Below are positions 35,052 to 45,156 of a stretch of 64,000 bases of DNA, one piece after another. The notes below the pieces were generated by a model. The model had not been told where the DNA came from. It did not search any database and saw nothing but the letters and a program-made list of their open reading frames with translations. How positions within the stretch are numbered: the stretch's first letter is position 1; every line of letters begins with the position of its first letter. This DNA is from Cryptomeria japonica. Taxonomy: Eukaryota > Streptophyta > Pinopsida > Cupressales > Cupressaceae. The stretch lies in NCBI RefSeq assembly GCF_030272615.1, contig NC_081405.1:158211954-158275953 (forward strand), in the 5' to 3' direction. Made by a program: the position numbers and the translations under genes.

Positions 35052-38000
35052 ATGAGTTTATTCGGTAACATCTCTCTTCCAAAAATTCCAACGATTCCAA
35101 CGATTCCAACAATTCCAACCATTTCATTGCCCTCTAAAAATGGGAATCCAGGGGTATTTGAAATCAAAGGAGAATTAGTGTTAATGAAAGCATATCTTGC
35201 GGATGTTACTGATTACTCTGCCACGATTGCAGACACAGTCTCTGAATTGATCGGGCAGAAAGTCTTTCTTCAGCTCGTCAGCAGCGACAAGATTCATGAA
35301 GGTAATATTATTACTGGTTTTTATTGTTAGTTATTACCATAGGATCCTAAGTGGGTATATTGATTTTTCTTTTCTGCACCTTGGGCATAATTAATTTATA
35401 GCATTGTCCAACGTATGACTGGTAATGGTATAGATTCGGGATTGGGGAAGAAAGGAGAGGTGGAATCAATAAGCTGGAACCCACTGGATGGTCCCATCGC
35501 TGGTGACTCGAAATTCTCCGTCAGCTTCACATGGAAGACTGAACTGGGATTGCCCGGTGCATTGTTGGTCAGGAACGCGCACCCGAGGGAGTTCTTCTTG
35601 AAATCGCTCTCTCTTTCTGCTGTACCTGGCAAACTTCCAGCAATACGCTTTGTCTGTAACTCCTGGATTCATCCTTACTATTTATTCAACAAAACGGACC
35701 GGGTATTCTTTACTACTCAGGTATAATCTGAAACAAATAATCTGAGAGCTTAGAAGTGATCAAGGAACAACGTTTTATTAATGTGCATTGTACCCTTAAC
35801 ATTGGTGATTTCAGAGCCATCTTCCTAATGAAACACCGGCGGGTTTGTTGACGCTGAGAAAGCGAGAGCTGGCTTCTCTGCGAGGAAATGGTACCGGAGA
35901 GAGAAAGTTTTATGAGCGTGTCTATGACTACGATCTTTACAATGATCTGGGTAACCCAGATAGTAGTCCCGATCTCCGCAGGGAGGTGCTCGGTGGGTCA
36001 CAGGACCTTCCTTATCCCAGAAGATGTAGAACTGGACGTGCCCCCTGCAAAACAGGTTCTCTAAATATTATAGATCTTTAAGCCTTTGTCTGGTATTAAT
36101 TGATTTTAGTTTAAATTAGTTTCGAGATTCAATCAATTATAATGTTTATGATATGGCAGATCGGAAGTTCGAGAGCTTGCCTCTGTTGCCCACCACCCAA
36201 TACTACATCCCCCCAGACGAGAAGTTCCCTCGTATCAATCTGTCCGACTACAGGTCTAATTTGGTGCGAGCCTTCGCCAAAAAGGTGGTACCCACCATCA
36301 AGTCCATATTTGGTGATGAGTTCCACTCGCTGCAAGAAGTGAAAGATATTTACAGCAAAGGCATCCCTAAGGCTCTCAACAATGTTATGGATCTTAGCCG
36401 AGATCTGATTCCTCTCCAAATGGTTAAAGGACTGCTCAGCACACAGGACCAATCTCTCATTAATTTCACAGTTCCCCAACTTATTAAGGGTGCGAGATCA
36501 ATACTATTTATTTAATTGAAGTTTAAGCAATTTCTTCTAGTATTAGTCATCGACAAAATAACATATAATTGATACTTCAAATTTAAATTTTTATTTCTGA
36601 CTTGCAGCTGACGAAAATGCGTGGAAGACAGACGAAGAGTTTGCACGACATGCCCTTTCTGGTCTCAATCCCATGGCCATTCAATGTCTGCAGGCAAGCA
36701 AATTGAAAAGCTCCCTGTTTTAATCTAATGTTAATGTTGATGTTGTAGTTGAATATTGATTATAATGCTAACCTTCTTCTCTTAAACTTGGAACAGAGCT
36801 TTCCTCCAACAAGCAGCTTGGACGCCGACTTATATGGCCCTCAAAACAGTTCTATAACGGCAGAACATATTGAGAAAAACCTCAATGGCCTTACGGTGCA
36901 GCAGGTATGTTATATCTATATAGTGATTCAACTAGTTCCACAACATATCAAAAAGAGAGAAAATTGTGATCCTTTGACCAATCTTGTGATGGGATTAAAT
37001 GTGAACTGTTTGATTAGGCTGTGGAAGCAAAAAGACTCTTTATCTTGGACTACTACGATGCGTACATGCCCTACATTGAACGCATTAACAAAGAATCAGA
37101 TGAACGTAAAATGTATGCCTCCCGCACTCTCTTCTTCCTCACAGACCAAGGAATTCTGAGGGTTGTGGCGATCGAGTTGTGTTTGCCTCACACCAGTCTT
37201 ACCCAAGCTGAAAGAAAAGTTTACACCCCTGCACAAGGGGGAGAAGATGGCGCTCTGTGGCTGCTCGCCAAAGCTCATTCAAGAGTTAACGATGCTGGTT
37301 ATCATCAGTTAATCAGTCATTGGTAATATCACATTGAAACAAGACAGTAAGTCTATTTGCATCGAGTGGACAAAATAATGTCACGATGGTTAACTTTTCC
37401 ATTCTTGATGCAGGTTAAGAACTCATGCTGTCATCGAGCCTTTCATCATTGCTACTCACAGGCACCTAAGCAAAATGCATCCCCTTCACAAGTTATTACT
37501 CCCTCATTATTTTGATACCATGGACATTAATCAATCTGCTCGGCAGATTCTTATTAATGCAAATGGTGTTATTGAAGAAGGATTCACACCCTATAGATAC
37601 GCCATAGAGTTGTCCTCTAAAGCATATAAACATTGGAAACTTAATGAACAGGGCTTGCCTGCCGATCTCATTAAAAGGTATAGTGCTCTCTTCTTTGTTA
37701 GTCCCTACTGTCAAATGCCATGTTGGTGTCATATAAATAATTCTAAGCTAGGAGATGTACCTATGCAATTGCAGAGGCATGGCAGTTGCAGATTCAACGG
37801 CACCCCACGGATTGAGGCTTGCGATAGAAGACTACCCATATGCAGTGGACGGTCTGGAGATCTGGGATGCTTTAAAGCAATGGGTGAGTGATTATGTGTC
37901 TCTCTACTACAAGAGCGACGATGCAATCAAGGAAGACACAGAAGTGCAAACATGGTGGAAGGAAGCTGTGAATGTGGGGCATGGAGACCTGAAGAAGGAA

Positions 38001-38549
38001 AGTGGATGGTATCAGATGGAGTCGGTGGAGGAAGCGGCGGAAGCAATTACAACGATCATTTGGATTGCATCTGCTCACCATGCAGCCGTAAACTTTGGGC
38101 AATATGCGTACGGAGGATACATGCCCAATCTCCCCACTCTCAGCAGACGCCTAATTCCTGAGCAACATTCCCTCGACTATGCCCAAATGATGAAGGATCC
38201 AGAGGCGTTTATGCTCTCAACAGTGTCCAACCCCAATCAGGCCACCACGGTGATGGCGGTGTTAGAGCTTCTGTCGAAGCATTCAACGGATGAAGCCTAC
38301 TTAGGGCAGGTGAAGGGATCCACTCATGAATTGATTGACGATGAGGGCATCGAACAAGCGTTTGGAAAATTCTCTGCAGCTCTGGCTGGCGTGGAGAAAA
38401 ATGTGTCAGAGAGGAACAAGAATTCCAACCTGAAGAACAGGTATGGGCCATCACAGGTTCCATACACACTGCTCTATCCGAACACCACCGACCTCTCCAG
38501 GGAGGGTGGATTGACTGGCAGGGGAATTCCAAACAGCGTTTCCATTTAA
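35052..38549 (+). CDS. LOX: Lipoxygenase B, nine exons, 881 aa, extraplastidial type
   Basis: Inverted paralogue of LOX A with the same reaction. Exons: 35052-35301, 35434-35720, 35815-36055, 36160-36489, 36608-36693, 36797-36904, 37018-37322, 37414-37677, 37775-38549; they total 2646 nt in frame. PLAT domain about residues 37-174, then the catalytic domain. Iron ligands are H530, H535, H726, N730 and C-terminal I881. Ala585 fits S-stereochemistry. The regiospecificity pair is Gly592-Phe593. The conserved GIPNSVSI end and LPADLIKR are kept here, unlike in LOX A. There is no transit peptide; about 30 residues with IPT repeats precede PLAT. The intron 1 acceptor is at 35432-35433: the AG at 35400-35401 would give a frame error. 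Intron 5 has a GC donor (CAG|GCAAGC). A 9-LOX or dual-specificity activity remains possible. Confidence 0.95.
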
Positions 38550-38728
38550 TCTTTGTCTCTCTTTGCGACAACGTCAATATCTTATCCATTTCGTTTACAA
38601 TAAGTATTTGTTTAAAATAGCCGCTGCGACGATTCTGCATCGTTGTCGAGCTATTTAATTTGTCACTAAATGTAATGCAGTCATGTTGAAGTAGGTGGAG
38701 TTGGCACCTACCTAGTTCATCTTATTTT

Positions 38729-38734
38729 AATAAA
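38729..38734 (+). terminator. Poly(A) signal of LOX B
   Basis: AATAAA 180 bp after the stop codon, in a context shared with LOX A. Confidence 0.8.
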
Positions 38735-38897
38735 GAATTTTCGTTTCCTTCTCTCGCTTCGTATTGTCCCGGGTGGACCGTACAGGATAACAACTGATAT
38801 ATACATTAGAGTTAAAGCAGTACAGGCAATGGTAAAATTGGTTCAAATTTCGAAGTTCAATCTCATTGGCAAGATCTTTAAACATTTAATAATTTCT

Positions 38898-39210
38898 ATT
38901 CGTCTAAAGACTGAAGAGTTAATAAACAGGAAAAAAAATATAATGTCAAAACATATAATGTCAAAACGCAGCAAACCTAATTCAGTAAACCTGTCGCATA
39001 GCAAAATTTTGGCCTGGCTATGGCGTATCGATACGCATTACAACACTAGAATACAAATATATTCGTCTGAAGACTAAAGAGTTAATAAACAGGAAAAAAA
39101 ATATAATGTCAAAACGCAGCAAACCTGCTTCAGTAAACCGGTCGCACAGCAAAATTTTGGCCTGGATATTGAATATCGATACACATTACAACACTAGAAT
39201 ACAAATATGA
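38898..39210. repeat. Two tandem copies of a 163-bp unit just beyond the duplication limit
   Basis: The unit starting ATTCGTCT(A/G)AAGACT recurs at 38898 and 39061. It includes CAGCAAAATTTTGGCCTGG and ends CACTAGAATACAAATAT. The first copy has an internal short duplication of ATATAATGTCAAAAC. Confidence 0.85.
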
Positions 39211-39613
39211 GCATCTGCACGAAATTTTGTGATGTTTTGTGCAAAGAAGAGTTTCTCTGCCATCCAAAATATTCATATAAAATATTAAGAATAATGTTCA
39301 AATTAGGTTTATGAAACTACTTACTAGCATTTGCAGTCATATGAGGATCCAGTCAAAAGTACATAAGAAATAAGAAATTAAAGGTAAAATTTATATAAAT
39401 CTTAATATTTCATTTAATAATGTATTATATTTTGTTGTAATTATAAAAATAACATATATGCAAGTTGAATGAAGTACTATGTTACAAATTCAATTGTACA
39501 AGTCAAGTGATATTTCAAAGGTCCAAATTGAACATAATAATGGATGACAGTTATTATAGATGAAATCTAAAATCTAAAATCTGAGAGTAATGAGCATATG
39601 ATATTTCAAACTA
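39211..39613. other. Intergenic, nothing recognised
   Basis: AT-rich unique sequence with no motif. Confidence 0.5.
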
Positions 39614-40116
39614 TTGTAGTCTCTAGAGTACTCTTTTGGTTCTTCTTTGGTTGGTAAAACAACATAAAGAACAACAAAAATTGCAAATATATGTATTATT
39701 GGTGTAATAAAATTCATTAACATGGCTTCAAAATCATATTTGTACAACCCCAAGTTCTCAAGGAAGGTATGCTTCTCCAAAAACCCAAGCTCCATTGTTT
39801 CTATTACAAACAAGTATTTTAGATGTTTAAACAACACACATCAAAAGAGTATACCACCCCCATGTAAACTCTTGTAGTCTCTAGAGTACCCTTTTGGTTC
39901 TTTGGTTGGTAAAACAATATAAAGAACAACAAAAAATGCAAATATATGTATTATTGGTGCAATAAAATTCATTAACATGGCTTCAAAATCATATTTGTAC
40001 AACCCCGAGCTCTCAAGGAAGGTATGCTTCTCCAAAAAACCGAGCTCCATTGTTTCTATTAGAAACAAATATTTTAGACGTTTAAACAACACACGTCAAA
40101 GGAGTATACCACCCCT
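39614..40116 (-). repeat. Tandem duplication (258-bp offset) with a conserved membrane-protein-like frame
   Basis: Two copies (39614-39861 and 39872-40116) each keep an open minus-strand frame of 87 and 83 codons starting MLFK(H/R)LKYLF. Both contain MELGFLEKHTFLE, then a hydrophobic segment (FI(T/A)PIIHIFAxFVVLY) likely to span a membrane, then LPTKE. The copies differ by conservative substitutions and one whole-codon gap, which is coding-like. I do not recognise the family. It may be a duplicated exon of a larger gene or pseudogene. Confidence 0.45.
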
Positions 40117-40629
40117 CACAAAATCTAGTGAAACTTGGAAAGAAGGAAGAGAAGAATCCAACCAACCATTGAATAAGAATCAAATTCAAAGTGATAATAA
40201 ACTAGGATTGTGCTTGATTGATCATATGAGAATACCATTCATTTGTGAAACAAAGAAAATATGGTTTTTTTTTTTAAAAAAAGGGGTAAACACTTTTGAT
40301 CCGGAGCTATAAACTAGTGAGGTCACAAATGGGGGACTTCATCCCCATGTAAACATTTAACAATATCAACCCAACAAGGTTTGAACCTTGATGGCAATAA
40401 AAACAATGCCACAACTTAACCATCACAACATGCCAATGCTAGCAAACAAAGAAAATATGTTAAATCTACATATCATGCTTAATTATTGTGGGCACTTGAA
40501 AGGAAGTGGAGGTATATGTATATCATTCTTAATTATTAAAAGTGCCTATCCCAAGAGAATACATGTAAAGAGGTTTTCATGGGTCTTTTATCTACTTCCT
40601 TTGTGGCATAAATGATGAACCTACAAACT
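40117..40629. other. Intergenic, nothing firm
   Basis: There are short open frames only. The last part (about 40490-40615) may already belong to the LINE remnant that follows. Confidence 0.4.
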
Positions 40630-41600
40630 ACCTAATTTTTCATTGCCCTTTTTCGTAGAAATTATGGTTGTTTTGTTCATAACTCCAGAATAGACCTATA
40701 ATTCATGTTGCTTCCCTAGTTGAGGTTTGCAATAGTTTGAGAAAACCTCCTCCTTTAGCTTCTTTATTATTGGTTGCTAGGTACATGAGTCACACCTTTA
40801 TTACTTGTCACTTTTGGCTACAAAGGAATCGATGCATGTTCCAAGATCTTCAACATGTAGTTATTCAAGTCTAGCAAAAACTTAATAGAATACTTAGAGA
40901 AACCATTGAAGATAAATTTTATGATGAGGATCCTTTCAGCTTTATTGTTCAACATCTTGTCAATAATTTGAAGATTTCATTTCCTTCGACTTCTCAATTC
41001 AAGTCTACTTCTAGAGTTCAAAATTATAAGAAGGTGATTCATATGGGTAAGAGATCTCCTCCTTGTGCTTTCCTAAAAATTAATGCATATGGATCTTATA
41101 AAGGTGAGCTAGGTTTAGTAAGGATTGGTGGAATTGGATGAGATCATGCAAGCTCAAATCAACTTCTCTTTTCTAAGTTTATGGGCACTCACTCTAATAA
41201 TCATATGGAAGTTTGGGAGCGTCTATTCTCTTTGCCCTTGGAAAAGCTCATGCAAAAGGATAGAAGAATATTATGTGTGAGATTGATTCTATAGTGTTGG
41301 TCTCCCTTTTTAATAATAATATTTTTTAGAATATTTCTTAGAAACTTGTCCTAGTGGTTGAGACAATATTGTTTGTTCACATTTCAAGGGAATGAACAAA
41401 GTTATTGACTATTAAGAAAAATAGACCTCAAAAGGTGTGCTTGGATGGGGAGTGGAGGATTGCAGAGGTTTGAGGCAAGATAAATCTTCATTTCTTCTTT
41501 AAATTCCTCATGATGTTCAAAGGAATTAATGTTTGTTAGATTGAGTTGTGCATGGCAAGGTGTGACTACAGTTGTGGTTTTTTCCCATTTTGTATTAATT
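40630..41600 (+). mobile_element. LINE remnant: zinc-finger/RNase H end of a plant L1-type element
   Basis: One plus-strand frame reads, with stops, a sequence resembling the end of plant non-LTR retrotransposon ORF2. FHCPFS near the start resembles the zf-RVT motif. Later PPPCAFLKINAYGSYKG..G..RIGGIG resembles the start of the RNase H domain found there (usual form K-N-DGS-KGNPG-AG-GG). The catalytic Asp of the DGS motif is replaced (AYGS), and several stops interrupt the frame, so it is a dead fragment. The rest of ORF2 is missing. Confidence 0.6.
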
Positions 41601-41889
41601 GGTTATGTAGGAGTCCTTGGTGGGTTATCTTTTTGCTTTTGATTAAGATGACTATGATTACATGAGTTATGCATACATTGGAGTATTTTATATTATTTGT
41701 TTGGGTTAGTGCAGGATCAAGGGGGGCCAAAAAGTGGCGATGTGAAAAAAATAGCCTTCCTCACTCACCTAAAAACACGAAAATCCGTGTTGACTTTTTG
41801 CTTGGCCTGGGTGTCAGTACACCTTGGCTTGGTAATTACCTATGCAAATCAGATATCGGATAAAATCGAATATCTGATTTTTATTTGTA

Positions 41890-42425
41890 ATTTTAATTTA
41901 AAAAATATATTATATGTTACGTATTATATTATATTATATATAATATAATATAATATTATATTATATTATATATAATATAATATAATATTATATTATATAT
42001 AATATAATATAATATTATATTATATTATATATAATATAATATAATATAATATTATATTATATTATATATAATATAATATAATATAATATTATATTATATT
42101 ATATATAATATAATATTATATTATATATAATATAATATAATATAATATTATATTATATTATATATAATATAATATAATATAATATTATATTATATTATAT
42201 ATAATATAATATTATATTATATTATATATAATATAATATAATATAATATAATATTATATTATATATAATATAATATTATATTATATATAATATAATATTA
42301 TATTATATATAATATAATATAATATTATATATAATATAATATAATATAATATTATAATATATATAATATAATACAATACGTATTATATAATATAATAATA
42401 TATTATTATATTATATATGTTATTT
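41890..42425. repeat. AT satellite built from TATAATAT/ATATTATA blocks
   Basis: About 530 bp consist almost only of A and T in alternating ATATTATATTATATATAATATAAT-like palindromic blocks, with a higher-order period of roughly 40-70 bp. It is flanked by related GATATC/CGGATAT motifs (AATCAGATATCGGAT near 41847 and GAAATCGGATATCCGAT near 42446). It can form cruciforms. Confidence 0.9.
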
Positions 42426-42784
42426 TAAAATAATTTAAGTGTTGAAATCGGATATCCGATTTTCTAAGACTTTTATATTTAGACAGCGATAGTCTCGTGA
42501 GTCAGTTTTAACTCACAGGTCGCACAAATTTGTCAAAATCCTATATCCACTCCATCCGATATCCGGTTTTTTGACAAAAAATTGCTAAAAAATTGATTTA
42601 GAGGTAAGAATTTTGTCATTTTGAATCATTTTCATTCATTTTTTGTATTTTTTGTGAATGTTTATTTGATTTTTCATTGAAAATATGGTTTTTTTTCATG
42701 AAAACTAGGTTTTTTTAAAATCAAATACCTAATTGTTTAAATTTGTTAACTAAATTTAATTGTTTACATTCAATTAGGTTAAAA

Positions 42785-44712
42785 ATGGGAGATAACAATG
42801 AAAACACTGACCAACCACAACTGCAACAACCAAACCCTCATTTGCCAAACCCCCCCTCAATTCAAGATTCGATTGCACAAAATTTGAATGAATTGAGGGG
42901 GATTGCAAAAGTATATCGTAGGATCCCTTGTCTAAACCCATTGTTTGATCCTCTCACGTCGATCGTAAAAAGTATGGAAACCATGACTGAGGAGCATGTT
43001 GCCGCCCTTTTGTGGCAAGATTCTATGAAGGAAAAATATGCAGATGGCTTGTCGTATAAGGATATCAAGGAACTTGAGATATCCAAAGCCGAAATCGCCT
43101 CATTGTTTGTCAATCCCCATACTAGTCAGCCTGTAGATCCTAAAAAAATAAAACTTTCTATCAAATGGTGCACAAATGATGGGATTGTGAAAAAATTTTG
43201 GGATCGTTGGTGGATGGTTTTCGACAAACCACCCAACAACAATCTTGATATCCCCTTCTATTTCATAAAAAAATTGTATGCTAAGTTTGTTTTACAGAAA
43301 CATGTAAACTACTTTGACATCCAACCTTTCCAGGGTGTAGGTTTAGGTATGCCCCAAAATAGACCTGGGGTAGTCAGAGTAGTCTAGGGCCCATATGTCC
43401 CCCCTCCTCCTGTTGATCCCCCACCTGCAGTTCAGCATCCTGATATCATTTTTGAGGCGGCTTCATAGACCATATCGGCTATTCACTCTTTGAGTAGCCT
43501 TTTGGTTTCTCAGGTTGCGTCAGTAGCTCGGCCTACTTTTGATGGTAGCGGTGCATCGGGTGGTGCTAACATGTCATCTTCGGCTCCACACATATGTGTG
43601 CCACATAGTTGTGTCATGTGTGGGCACGTATGCTTGGGTCCAGTTGGACAGCCCGTTGATTCTGCTGTGGACAGTGCATATTACGAGGTGCATGAGATGC
43701 ATGATGCACCAGAGGTTATTACATAGACTAGAGGATACCTTGGGGAGTCCTCACATGCTAGAGGCGAGGAGGCACCGTCATCATACATTGATGATGTATT
43801 GGTAAGATTTGTGTTTTCACAGTTCATGTTATATTTTAATTAAATATTTATAAATTAGATAATATTAAGTACTAATTTTTATTTACATGGTCTATTTAAC
43901 AGTTGATGACCGAGGATGAGTTGAGACAGATTCAGGAGGGCACCTTGTCGGCCATTTCATTTGGCCTCGATAGCTTGACGATACATATATTATTACACCT
44001 AGTCATTTGTATTTTATTGTACATACATGCTCATCATTTATATTTGTATTAATTAGATTATATAGTAACTTGCATGTATATCTTATTTTACTCTTGTAGG
44101 GCACAAGCAGCACGAGTGCGGTGCAGTGTGATCTAGGATCCGGTAGTGCAATTGGAGACAAGGGAAAGGTAATTGAATGCAAATATGATTGAATGAATAG
44201 TTTAAATAACTTATAGTGATTATACATGTCTAGACATAGATTGATAGTTTCATATACTTGTTGTGTATATATACAGAGAATCCTTGGCTTCACATCCTTG
44301 ATGACTACACCCAGTATACCTGAAGAAGAAGAAGAAGAGATGCCTCGAGTAGATGTGTGTTTATTTTATTTTTTGATTAGTAGATATAATTTGTTATTAT
44401 CAGTGACAATTATATGCTAACTTGTATCAATGTCATGTTTCTAAACATATGTAGGTTGTTTATGAAAATATTCAAAACATACCTCCTCTACCAAAGACAT
44501 ACATCAAGAGTCCTGCAAAGCTGAAGAGAAAACATGGAGATGAGGTAAACATGAATAGTTCAATTAAATAGTTCATTTTTATGTTAACTTTTCGAATGTG
44601 AATTATATAATATAACTAATATTAATCATGGTTTGTTTTTCTTGTGCAGGATCCTTTAGAGCCGAGCAGTGTGGTGAAGAGGATCGATTTTGATGATCCA
44701 TCAACAGCTTAG
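42785..44712 (+). pseudogene. Uncharacterised multi-exon gene-like region
   Basis: From an ATG in good context (AAAAATGGGAG) one frame runs for about 1 kb with strong coding character. It has an acidic Q/P-rich start, then a globular part with EEHVAALLWQDSMKEKYADG and IKWCTNDGIVKKFWDRWW, a proline stretch (PPPPVDPPP) and a Cys/His patch (HICVPHSCVMCGHVC). About three in-frame stops interrupt it, all TAG. Short downstream stretches bounded by GT and AG look like further exons: LMTEDELRQIQEG (from about 43904), PEEEEEEMPRVD, PLPKTYIKSPAKLKRKHGDE, and DPLEPSSVVKRIDFDDPSTA ending at 44712. I do not recognise the family. It could be a host gene or the accessory gene of a DNA transposon. Confidence 0.5.
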
Positions 44713-44984
44713 GATGTTATAGATAGTTTTGGGATGCTTACATGTCTAGTTGGCATGTATATTTTGTATATGGACATACATTCACGTATTTAGACATACA
44801 TTTTGTTTCAGTTGGTGTTTATGCCATATTTGTGTATGGACATACATTTGTAATCATTCAACATTTATATATATATAGAAGTTGATATTCGATCATATAA
44901 ATTGTTGCTCATCTGTGTGTGGTGTTATCATGGAAATCTTTAATCTTCATTCCAATAATTAACAATGGTTAATAATGGCTATTT

Positions 44985-45156
44985 ACTGAACAATACAATT
45001 CATTTCATTTCATCATAAGTGTTGTTTTTATAATGAACAATATAATTCATTTAATGAACAATACAATACAATTTATTTAATGAACAATACAATTCATTTA
45101 ATCAACAATACAATAAAATTCATTCAATAAACAATACAATTCATTTAATGAACAAT
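44985..45156. repeat. AT-rich minisatellite (AATGAACAATACAATTCATTT unit)
   Basis: Seven or so imperfect copies of a 20-35 bp unit run straight into the first unit of the 359-bp satellite. Confidence 0.85.

Larger units (their letters stand above)
34230..38893 (+). repeat. Inverted segmental duplication, copy B (contains LOX B)
   Basis: The counterpart of 13495-17998 in the opposite orientation. Exons are equal in length except exon 1. Six of eight introns have identical lengths and two differ by 2 bp. The promoter is alignable but more diverged, and it carries a MITE absent from copy A. Confidence 0.9.
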
